Source of the DNA: Elusimicrobiota bacterium | Lineage (GTDB): Bacteria > Elusimicrobiota > Elusimicrobia > UBA1565 > JACRDR01 | Direction of reading: 5' to 3' | Assembly (NCBI GenBank): GCA_016194745.1 | Contig: JACQBA010000018.1 | Span: forward strand, 1-64,000 | Length of the DNA: 64,000 nucleotides | Shown: in pieces, positions 24,121 to 33,500 of the stretch | How the letters are laid out: each line of letters opens with the position of its first letter | Position numbering within the stretch: position 1 is the first letter of the stretch | Translations under genes and position numbers: made by a program | The notes under the pieces: model-generated | What the model saw: the letters and a program-made list of their open reading frames with translations, nothing else | The model's database searches: none | Told to the model about the DNA's origin: nothing

Positions 24121-24876
24121 TTACGATTCCTCATCGCCCGAGTTCGGTTCAAATCGCCCCAGCTTTCGGCACGCACCGCCGAATGCGGGACTCCGATCGC
24201 AGACATTTTCTCCTTGGAAAACGAATCGGCGCTGCGAGATTCCACCTTCAGGCAGGGCGATCTCGAGATTCACGTTTACCGCTCCCGTCCGCTCGTCCGC
24301 GATGATCGACATCGCGGAGCGACGGTTCGGGTCGACATTGAACCTGGAGATCTCGATGAAAATTCGGTCGAGCGGAAGCCGATGCCCTTCCAGAACCCTT
24401 CGGGTTCGAGCGGAGTTAGCGACAGCCTTCCCGGCGTCCGTTGTGGGCTCGCCGAGCGTGATCGCGAGGTGCGGCGACGGTCTAAGTCCGGTAAGCTGCG
24501 ATTTGATTCCAAGCGAGCGAATGGGAGGATGTCGTTTTAGGGCCGGGTCCTCGTAGGATAGCTCACCCTCGTCCTTTGGGCCGTAGATCTCGCCGCGGTA
24601 CTGCCACGTATCGTTGACGTTGTTCCTCATCAAGACGCCTTTATGCACCGCCGTCTGAACGGCTGCCTGCTGCAGCGGTTCGACGAAGTACACGCCCTCC
24701 GCCACCTGCACGGTGGCCAGAGTGCGCCGGTCCTTCTCGAGGGCCAGCGGCCGACCGATTCTCCGATACCAGTCGGGCCGGATGGTCTCATTGATGTCGG
24801 CCGCCGGAGCGGGCGCGCCCCAGGCGACTATGCCGACACCGAAAGCAAGGAGAAGCCTGGCCTTTGATATCCTCAT
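24121..24876 (-). CDS. Exported protein of unknown function
   Basis: 251 residues from ATG at 24876. The signal peptide (ARLLLAFGVGIVAWGAPAPAA) is clear. The mature part mixes strands and loops (VQVAEGVYFVEPLQQAAVQTAV, RIFIEISRFNVDPNRRSAMSII, AVNVNLEIALPEG) and ends with a cysteine pair (NVCDRSPAFGGACRKLG). Single-gene unit behind regulon element (d), with a predicted leader of about 20 nt. No family recognised. Confidence 0.65.
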   Translation of the reverse strand: MRISKARLLLAFGVGIVAWGAPAPAADINETIRPDWYRRIGRPLALEKDRRTLATVQVAEGVYFVEPLQQAAVQTAVHKGVLMRNNVNDTWQYRGEIYGPKDEGELSYEDPALKRHPPIRSLGIKSQLTGLRPSPHLAITLGEPTTDAGKAVANSARTRRVLEGHRLPLDRIFIEISRFNVDPNRRSAMSIIADERTGAVNVNLEIALPEGGISQRRFVFQGENVCDRSPAFGGACRKLGRFEPNSGDEES

Positions 24877-24908
24877 GTCTTCAGCATGGATTTCACAAAT
24901 TGATTTTG

Positions 24909-24936
24909 CCTGCCGTAAACCTTAATTGAATCTTGA
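24909..24936 (-). promoter_or_regulatory. Regulon element (d)
   Basis: Minus strand: TCAAG-N6-TTAAG-N8-CAGG followed by CAAAAT, the best -10-like hexamer of the six copies. It lies 33 bp upstream of the ATG of the 24121-24876 gene. Confidence 0.7.
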
Positions 24937-24960
24937 GCGAGCGTCGCTCGAGCGCGGCGC

Positions 24961-26640
24961 TCAATTCCTGACCGGCGCTTTCGGGCACGGGCGGCCGGGC
25001 GTCTCGGAGCAGGAGACTCGGCGGTCGCTAGGGAGTTGGACGGCTCCGGCGGCGGAGGCGCTCGCCAGCATGGCCTCCGCGACGGCCTTCGCGAGATCGG
25101 GGGCGGAAGCGGGGAGCCGCCGGCCTTGGCCGATGGATTCGCCGTATCCATCGCCCCCGTCGGCCATGTATTGCGTCGTCGCCAAGCGATAGCGGCGAGA
25201 TTCGTCCAACGCGCGATAGGAGCCGTCGGCCGAAAGCACTTCGATCTCGAGCACCCGCGCCCCTCCCGTGCGCTCGTCCCCGGGTTCATATCGGAACCGG
25301 ATGCCGGACACGACCGGAAAGCGTCCGGATCCCAGCCGAACTTGGCTCAGGCCGTTCGCGATTGCCGCCCGAACTTGGGCGCCCGTGAGCTCTACCGAGA
25401 TGATCGCGTTCTTGAAGGGAAGCTCCGACCAGAGCGCCTCGGTCGTCATCGCCTTTCCCGGCGCGACGGTTTGAGCGCCGCGGATGGTGCCTGCGCCGAG
25501 GATACCGATCTCGGCGCCCACGGCTTTGCGCATGCTATCGGCCACGAAATTCCCGGCGGGCGTGTCGCGGTGCCGGACATCCTCGGTTTGCCAGGGGGTA
25601 CGCCCGATCGTTGCGACATTCGGATCGTAATTCCAAGGCTTTCCGTTCACCATGATTCCCAGGCTTTGGAAATGAGCCCGCACCTTGCCGGCAAGCTGAT
25701 CCGAGTAGCGGCCGAGCGTCGCGACGACGCGGTTGACGAGCGCGTCCGCGGCGCCGGAAGGCGGCGAAGCGTTGCCCTTGAGCGACACGGACTTCGCGAC
25801 GATCCGCGTGCCGTCCGTTCCCGTGTCGACCGTCAATGTGATGACGCCAAGCTTTTCGGCGTCCTGCCCCGCTTTGACGATCGGGACTCCGCGATCGACC
25901 GGTCCCTCACCCATCGGAGCGCAGGCACCGTCGGCTGCAAGTCGTAGTTTCACGTCGTGTTCGTGGCCTCCGAGGATCAGATCGATGCCGGGGACCCGCA
26001 GTGCAATCTCGCAGTCGTCCGAAAGATTGAGATGGGTGACCGCGATTATCACCTGAGCGCCTGAGGCCTTGAGCTTCGAGACGAGCGAGCGAGCTGCTTC
26101 GACATAGTCGTGGTCGAAGGCAAATCGCCGACCATCCGCCGCCGGCTTGGCGTCGTGGGAGGTGTCGACCGTGAGCCCGAGAAAACCAAAGGTCACGCCG
26201 TCGATAGCCGTCGTCCAGATGGGCCGCGCGCCATCAATCTGGCCCCCATTGAAGGTCACATTGCCCGCGAGCCACACGTAGCGAGAGTTCTTCTTGACCA
26301 GTTCCAAGACCCTTTCGGCGGGTAGGTCGAACTCATGGTTGCCGAACGCGACAACGTCGACTCCCATGTCCGTGAAGAGATCGGTCATGTGCTGCCCATG
26401 AAAGACGTTGGACATGACCGACGGAGATAGGAAATCGCCGGCCACGACCGTGAGGCTGCGCCCGCGGGCCCGCTCGGCCTGGAGCAGCGCCGCCATCCCC
26501 CCCATGCCGCCGTTCCCTTCTTGGGGCCTGACCGAATAGACGTCATTGAACGCAAGCAACGACAGTGAGACAGGCGCAGCGGATGCGTTCGCGGCGATCG
26601 CGAACGCAAGTAACGCGGACTGCAGGAAAGCTCTGATCAC
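24961..26640 (-). CDS. Secreted 5'-nucleotidase-family metallophosphoesterase
   Basis: 559 residues. GTG at 26640 is chosen because GGAGG stands 6 nt upstream and a signal peptide follows (VIRAFLQSALLAFAIAANASA). The calcineurin-like domain shows FNDVY (first metal Asp; the usual His of NDxH is Tyr), GDFLSPS, GNHEFD, a THLNLSDD segment and GGHEHD. The C-terminal 5_nucleotid_C domain carries the substrate aromatic/Asn motif region (NFVADSMRKAVGAEIGILGAG and YMADGGDGYGES). Such enzymes hydrolyse extracellular nucleotides or related phosphoesters to release phosphate. The tail has a cysteine pair (SCSETPGRPC). It precedes element (d) on the same strand and has no copy of the element itself. Confidence 0.85.
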   Translation of the reverse strand: MIRAFLQSALLAFAIAANASAAPVSLSLLAFNDVYSVRPQEGNGGMGGMAALLQAERARGRSLTVVAGDFLSPSVMSNVFHGQHMTDLFTDMGVDVVAFGNHEFDLPAERVLELVKKNSRYVWLAGNVTFNGGQIDGARPIWTTAIDGVTFGFLGLTVDTSHDAKPAADGRRFAFDHDYVEAARSLVSKLKASGAQVIIAVTHLNLSDDCEIALRVPGIDLILGGHEHDVKLRLAADGACAPMGEGPVDRGVPIVKAGQDAEKLGVITLTVDTGTDGTRIVAKSVSLKGNASPPSGAADALVNRVVATLGRYSDQLAGKVRAHFQSLGIMVNGKPWNYDPNVATIGRTPWQTEDVRHRDTPAGNFVADSMRKAVGAEIGILGAGTIRGAQTVAPGKAMTTEALWSELPFKNAIISVELTGAQVRAAIANGLSQVRLGSGRFPVVSGIRFRYEPGDERTGGARVLEIEVLSADGSYRALDESRRYRLATTQYMADGGDGYGESIGQGRRLPASAPDLAKAVAEAMLASASAAGAVQLPSDRRVSCSETPGRPCPKAPVRN

Positions 26641-26786
26641 GGGCTCCTCCGGACGGGGCGGCATGATCAAAGAATCGCACGCCGGAGCATGCGGGAACCT
26701 GAGGCGGAGGATCCCTAGGGCGGGGTCAAGCGGCGGTATCGCGGGACGATGGCAGAACGACGTGGAATGATCGAATTGCGATAAGG

Positions 26787-27500
26787 CTATCGAACGCTCT
26801 GGATGGCGCAAGCTCCGGAGACGACGACTCCCCCTACTATGAGTCCTATGGCCACTCCGCTGCCCGTCATGAGCAGCGCTCCCCCGAAGGTGAGCGCCTT
26901 GGCGGCGAAAAACCCGAAACCCAGGGTCCAGCCGATCACGAGCCCGTTCGAAGCGCCCATCCGAGCGGCCATGAGGATGTTGTCTTTGACGCATGCGCCG
27001 AATTTCTGGCCGAAACTCCGGGCGTCGGTCGAACCTGATTCCGCGACGCCCGGAAGCCCGGGCGCCGATCGAGCGCGGTCGAGAGCAAGGATCGACTGGG
27101 GCGTCGGATTCAATACCCCGTCCCTAAGGGGCACGGCGTAAAGGTCGTTGCCGAGAGCGACGGCGGTCCGGTTCGAGGTGCGCAGCCGCGAAAGAAATTC
27201 ATTGGTCCGGTCGATGCCTTGCTCGATTCGCGCATGGTTCGCGGCGAGCGTCGTCTGCTGTCGCATCAGCTCTCGCACCCATCGCGCGTCCGATCTGAGC
27301 TCCGCGCAGTCCTCCTCGCTCAGCTTCGGATCGCAGTCGTCGGACTCTTGAGCGATCCTGATCTGAACCGGCGGCGTGCCTACCGAAGGGGATTGAGACG
27401 AGTTCTGAGCGCGCTCGGCGGCGCCGCAGGAGACCGTCGTGAACGCCAGAAAGACGCGCATCAGGAGGGACCGGACGAAAGGCTGCCGCAATCGCGTCAT
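26787..27500 (-). CDS. Exported protein with C-terminal glycine-rich membrane helices
   Basis: 237 residues from ATG at 27500, overlapping the giant gene by 4 nt. The hydrophobic N-terminus contains TVSCG, a possible lipobox-like cysteine. The cysteine pair DDCDPKLSEEDC lies near residue 55, a helical stretch follows, and then a hydrophobic hairpin at the end (LGFGFFAAKALTFGGALLMTGSGVAIGLIVGGVVV, about 190-228), reminiscent of small membrane-inserting or secretion-linked proteins. It is the second gene behind regulon element (e) and is probably a partner of the 2668-residue protein. Confidence 0.6.
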   Translation of the reverse strand: MTRLRQPFVRSLLMRVFLAFTTVSCGAAERAQNSSQSPSVGTPPVQIRIAQESDDCDPKLSEEDCAELRSDARWVRELMRQQTTLAANHARIEQGIDRTNEFLSRLRTSNRTAVALGNDLYAVPLRDGVLNPTPQSILALDRARSAPGLPGVAESGSTDARSFGQKFGACVKDNILMAARMGASNGLVIGWTLGFGFFAAKALTFGGALLMTGSGVAIGLIVGGVVVSGACAIQSVR

Positions 27501-30500
27501 GGCCCGATCCTCGTGTGCCAGATGCTGGAATCCGTGGAGAGATTCGGAACGTTGGGCTGCACGCTCGTGTCGCCGTAGTTGTATGTGATCGGATTTCCGT
27601 CGGGCTGCGAGATGGCCATGAGCCGCGTCACCTTGCGGGGTTCGGCGGAAAAATTGGGGTAGAGCCCGCGGCTTCTTACAGAGTAGCCGCCTTCGCGGCT
27701 CCCGGCCGTATAGAATTCGGCGAGCTTTAGAGGGGCGGCTACGTGCTTGATGAAGGCGTCCATCAGCGCTTTCTCGGAGAAGACTGTCTTGTCCTTGTGA
27801 TAGATGCCGGTGGGTGCGAACGCGACCAGCTTGCCCTGATCGTTGATGGCAAAGTTCACGATCATGAATCCGATGACCTGACGCTTATCCGAGCCGCTCG
27901 GCGTGCTCTCGATCTGAAGGATCATCGACAGCGGGTCCTTCCAATGCTGCATGACATATTGGCGGTTCTGCTCGATGATCCCGCCGAATCCGTCCGCCGT
28001 CGTGTTGAAGCAGCAGCGATGGCCGTCCGCAGGGCGCATTGACTCGAGGAAATCCTCGCGCTTGTCGAGGTAACGCAGCGTGACCGTCTCGGCGTTCGGC
28101 CTTTCCGGCTCGTTGATGCGGACCGTCCACGCCCGCTCGCCTTCCAGCGGAAAGGAGCCCTGGTGGAGCCTCTGGGTGATGACTGCGGCCTCGCCCTCGG
28201 AGAAGCCATTGCGGACCAAGCCGGCCTTGAATTGAGCCTCGACGGCGGGGTTGTAGTTGGTGCGATTGGCGATCTCCAGATATCGGCCGAGCATAGCGCT
28301 GTCGTAGGGCTTGACCGCCTCGAAGGAGGTCCTGCCGCCGTACAGGAGAAGATACGCGGCCGCTTTCCAGGGATTCTTGGCGAGTTCCGCGACGAGGGTG
28401 TCGCGGTCCCGGATGAGGTCGAACTGGCTCTTCAGCTCGCGGATGCGCGCGATGACGGCTTGAGGGTTCGTGCGCGGGTCGATGCGCTGCCGCTGGAGTT
28501 CGGGATCGCCTTTCATCCCATCCCGGATGAGCCTCGCCAGGCCTTCGTCCGGGACCACTCCAAGCTCTTTGACGATGAGACGGGTCAGAGTTACGTTCTG
28601 GCCGACCAAGGCCTGGGCGGCGGCGGAGTTCTCCGGGAGGTTTCTAGCCCCCTCTTCAAGATAGGCGACGTATTTCGGATCGAGAAACCCGTTTTCCGAG
28701 AGCTTTGTGATCCACCGCCAGGCCGTCTCGTTGCCCACTAGACCGTGCCCGATCGCTTTCATGACCCACTCGTTGCCTTTGGGCTGGTTCGCCCGAAGCA
28801 GCGCTTCGCCCAGCGGCTGCAATAGCGGGTGGGGCACGTTTACGCCCAATTGGTGCGCCGTTTGATAGATGATCGACTTGGCGCCCTGCGAGCCGACGTT
28901 GAGAAGAGTCTCGACGGCGGAGTTGAGCAAGGTCGCCGCCTCGTCGCGGACCGTTCCGGCGGCCTTGGAGGCTTGCTCCATGGCGGCCCGCATCACGTTG
29001 CCGGCCCGGCGCACCATGGCCTCGACCTCCCTTTTGGGAACATCGGGCACGAGGCTCAGGCCGACGTCCAGCCAGGCCGTGATCTTATTGCGGAAATTTC
29101 GATCGGTGATCGTCTTGAGAAGTTCGGCCATGCGTTCCAGCGGCAAGGCCGTGCCGAGGGCCTTGAGGAGCGGCTCGTTTCTTTCGGCGACGGCCGCGGC
29201 GAAGATTCGTCCTTGGTCCTCGCGACCCAAGACGAGAGTCCTCGCCGTGGACAGCTCTCGCGCCATGCCCCAAGCCGCGAGGACGGCGGCCGACTCGGCG
29301 CCCTGCCCCTGATCGATGATCTCTGAGCTCGTCTTGCGAGCCTCCTCGAGTCGCCCTGCCTTCGCCAGCGCCAGCGAGAGTTCCGACAACGCCCTATCGC
29401 GTTTGTCCTGCGTCTTGATCTTGGCGATGGCCCGACGGGCCTGCTCGAAGCGGCCGAGGTTGACCAAAGTGCTGGCGACATTCACGTATTGGTCGCTCAG
29501 GCCGCGCTGCGGGACATCGCCTCGTTCCGGGGTTTCGCGGGAGACGAGCTCGTTTGCGATCGCCAACGCCTTCTCCAGGAACGGCTGGGGATTTCGTCCT
29601 TCCAATCCTTCGCGAGTGGCGACCTCGAGCCAGGCGATCATTGAAGGCTCGCTTACGTAATCCCGTCCGTTCACGGAGAGCTTAGGGAGGACCTCGTCCC
29701 GGAAGCCTAGCTCAATATAGCCGCGTACGAGCTTCAGCCAATCCTCTCTGTAATGGTCTCGGGTATGGCTCTCCGCCTTCCGAAGCCAAGGCCTGGGATC
29801 CTGACCCATGCGCCGAGCCGCGCGGGCGACGTGGATCAAGCCCTCGAGTCTGGCGGAGTAGACCAGCTGATTTTCCATATCCGCGAGAGCGCCTTGTGGG
29901 TGCATGCCGGATTTGTGCTGCTGAACGGCAAGCTCCTCGAGAAGCCGAAGCCTGCCGAGGATCGAGTCGAACTTCGGCAGGAGCGCCTTGGCGTTGTCGA
30001 TGTGGCCCGTCTTCGCTTCAAGAAAGGCGAGCTGCTCGATGTACTTCGATTCGTTTAGGCGGGTGGCGTATTGGCGGAACAGATCCAGGTACGAGCCGGG
30101 ATCCATTTCCACCAAGCCGGCGTATGCCTTAGTTCTCGAACGGATTCCATTCGCGTGCTCCGGCAAGCCGTCGATGAACTCCTTGAGCTGCGTGATGGAT
30201 TCTGCCGTATCGAATTTCGCCTTCCGCTGCGCCTCGATCACCTGGAGGAAGTGACCAACGACGTCCTCGTTGTGCGCGACTCTGCCGAACCCTCGCAGGG
30301 CGTTGAGCGCGGCTTCGAAGTTACCTGCGGCGACGTGCGCGTCCATGATAGCCTTCAATCCGCTGCCGTCCTTGAGTTCGCCCAAGAGTCGGCGATTCTC
30401 CGAGACGGCGCCGAGACGGCTTTGGAGAGCCGCTTCGGCGGACGGTTGGACGCGTCCGGCGATTTCGGCTCCGGAAACGACGGTCTGCTCCGGCAGGAGC

Positions 30501-33500
30501 ACCGGGAGCCAGCGGTCCTGTTCGAAGGTCGTCATCGTTGCCCGCATCCTCTCGGCGAGGGCCGCGGGCAGGCGGGGGCTGGCCTCCAAGACGCGGAAGA
30601 GGTTGATGCGCCCCTCTTTCGACACCGGCGTCGCTCGGTTCTCCAGTCTTTCGACGAGCGCTTCGAGGATGCCCGTCGGGACTCCGTTGGACATATCGAA
30701 GCCTTCGTCCTTCAGTGCTTTGTAGAAATTGTCTACCGCCTTGGGTTCGTTGCTCGCCAAACCTTCGGCGATCGCGCGGACCCTCTCCCAAGTGTACGGG
30801 GTTCCGCCGCCGGGCCTCATCGCCATGGGAGGCGCGGTGTCGCGCGGCCTCAGGAGGCCGTACCCCATGAGGGCGGGCCCAGCGGCCGCATTGATGAACG
30901 CGCGTCCCGCGTCCGCGCTGCCGTTACTCCATTGCTCGTAGAGGGACGGCATATGCGCCGCGCCGATGCCCGTTTGGGCGACGAAGTAGCCCATGATCCC
31001 CCACTGCGTCGCCTTGAGCGTGTTGAGCCAACCCGGGGTGCGCGCGAGCTGCATTGCTACCTTGAGACCCGTGCCGATGGCGGCGCCCGGGATGATCGCG
31101 GTGGCGAGGTCGACGCCGGCCGCCACGTACTGGCCGATCGCGTGGGCCCTTTCGGTGGACATGCCCGCAAACGTCCGCAGTCCGCTTTCCGTGAGAGTCG
31201 CCGCGTAGTCGCCGACCATCTCGAGTACGTCGAAAGGGTTCCAGAGCCTGAAACCGCGCGCGTACACTTCGCTGGGCGAATGAAGCTCGGGCTTGGCGAT
31301 GGCCTCCACCGGGACGCGGATCGGCGGCAGATTTACTCCGGTCGGCGGACGGAGCTCCCATACCGACGCTCGGCCGTCGCGCTGCGTTTCCGTCCCGATG
31401 AGCGTTCGTTGGAGGAAGACCGTCTCCCTCGAGTCCTGCCCGTGCCGAATCCAGACTCCCTCGAACTTTCCCCCCAGCGCCAAGTCCTCGACATGCAGGC
31501 CGACTCCGACCTCATTGTCTCGGAACGTCAGCGCCTGCAGCCAACTGCGCTCGGCCATGATGGGCCCATGATGCCCGGCGAGCAGCACTTGCCCGTTTCC
31601 GCGAGCCGTATCGTACGCCGTCATGACTCGCTCTGGGATGGAGAATTCGATCGTGAGCGCGCGGCCGGACTCGTCTTCGCCGCCCGGGATGGTGCCCGCC
31701 AGCGTGACGGTCGCGTCGACAGCCCGTTGCAGGAACCGCTCCGTCAAGTCGGCGATGTCCTTGCCGTCGGCCCCGAGCGGAGTCCCGGCGTTGGCGCGGC
31801 GGGCGTTGAGCTTGATGAGAGCGTCGATGAGCGGCCGCGTGGCTGCGCTGACGGCGGGAAGCTCGACGCGGCGAAGGATCGGAGCGGCCGACGGCGGCGC
31901 GTCGGGGCGCGCGGAGCGCCAATCGTCGCCGTCGCGGCGGCCCAGCGAGTACACGTTCGTCATGCCGAAGCCGTCGTTGCGCTCGAGGACGAGTTCCTTG
32001 TAGCGCGCGCGAAGCTCCGGCACTTGGATGATCCCTTGGTGAAGCGTCCCGAGCCTCCTTTGAGTCCTTTCGGTATGGGCGGGCTGAACGATCTCAGCGT
32101 CGCGCGTGTAGTAGCGGAATTTGAGTTCGAGCTCACCCGTCAGCGAGTTCCTTTCGTAATGCTCCCAGAACCGATTTTCCGCGAGCCTCGGCGATTCTCC
32201 GTAGCGGACGTCGACCTGATATCGGTCCATGTTGCCGCGCGCATCGAGGACGGTCGCCGTCCGCGACGCGAAGTCCGTGGTGATCGTTCTCGGACCCGTG
32301 GTCCCCGTTCCTTCCAGGTAGACGGTCCGGGTGATGAAGTTCGGGTTCCGGTAGATCAGAGAGTCGGATCCGCAGGCACCGCCGCAGTTGATCGTGCCGG
32401 TCTGCAGGACTTTGTCTCCCTGATACTCGGCGAACGCGATGGTCCCCGGAAGAGCGTCCTGGTTTTGCAGCGGAATGAGCGCCCCCTTATCGTTCATGAC
32501 GTAACGCATTCGGATCGGAAGCCGGTAGTCCGGTTCACGATAGCGATGCCGATCGTAATCGAAGCCGCCAGAGTAGATGGGGGTGCGATCCTCGAACACG
32601 TATCGCTTGTTGGTGTCGTCCCAATAGAGGTCGTATTTCGGGACGCCGTGCTGATTGAACATGGCATCACGGGCTTCCGGACGCCGGGAGATGAACTCGC
32701 CGAAAGCTCGGCGGACCAGGACGGGTTCTTTGACGGGCACCAGCTTGCCGTTGCCGTCCCTTACGAATCGCGCCCGCGTTTGGGGGTCTATGTAAACGAA
32801 TCGCTTAGACTCGGAATCCCAATGTTGACGCTTTCCATCCTCGACCACGGTCCACGTACGGCGGCTGAAACCCGCGGGAGTCCTGAAGACGCTGACCTCC
32901 TCCTCCGGACGGTCGCCTTGAAAGACCGCTAGGACGCCGTCGACGTTGCGCGAGGCCGCGTCGATCTCTTGATCCGTGGCGGGGTCGATGCCGCGGGAAA
33001 ATGCCGATCCAGCGGCGCGCCTCAACGATTTGACGTCATCACGGATGCGCTGGACCAGCGGGGCGACATCGGGGCCCCAAGCGTCCCGGACGGCAGTGGA
33101 GGTAAAGAGACGGGGTAGTACGCCGCGCTCCATGCCCTGCTCGAGCGTCCGCGCGGTCTGAATCGTCGCCTGATCGATCCGGCCGGCTTCCGAAATGTCC
33201 GCGGCAGTGTAGGCGCGAAGCCCCGCTTCGGCCGATGTCTTCGCTCGGTATGCAAGGACCAGGGCTACGATCGGAGCCAGTCCTTTATCCGCGTATTCTC
33301 CGTTCCGGAGCACGGTTTCTACCGCGCTCTGATTCGGATTGCCCATCACGTTGTACAGGTACGGGTACTTCTCGCGAAGGAACGATTCCAGGCGACCGCC
33401 GAGCTCCTTGGTCAGGAACTCGGTGTCCTTGGCGAGGCGCTCGAACACAGCCGTGGCGCGGGCTTCCGCGCTGCCGCTCGCGGCGATGCCGAGGCTTCTC

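Noticed and set aside
30071..32932. 950-codon plus-strand open frame inside the giant gene
   Set aside because: High GC leaves the antisense frame open. The minus-strand frame continues unbroken for 2668 codons with clear protein-like sequence.
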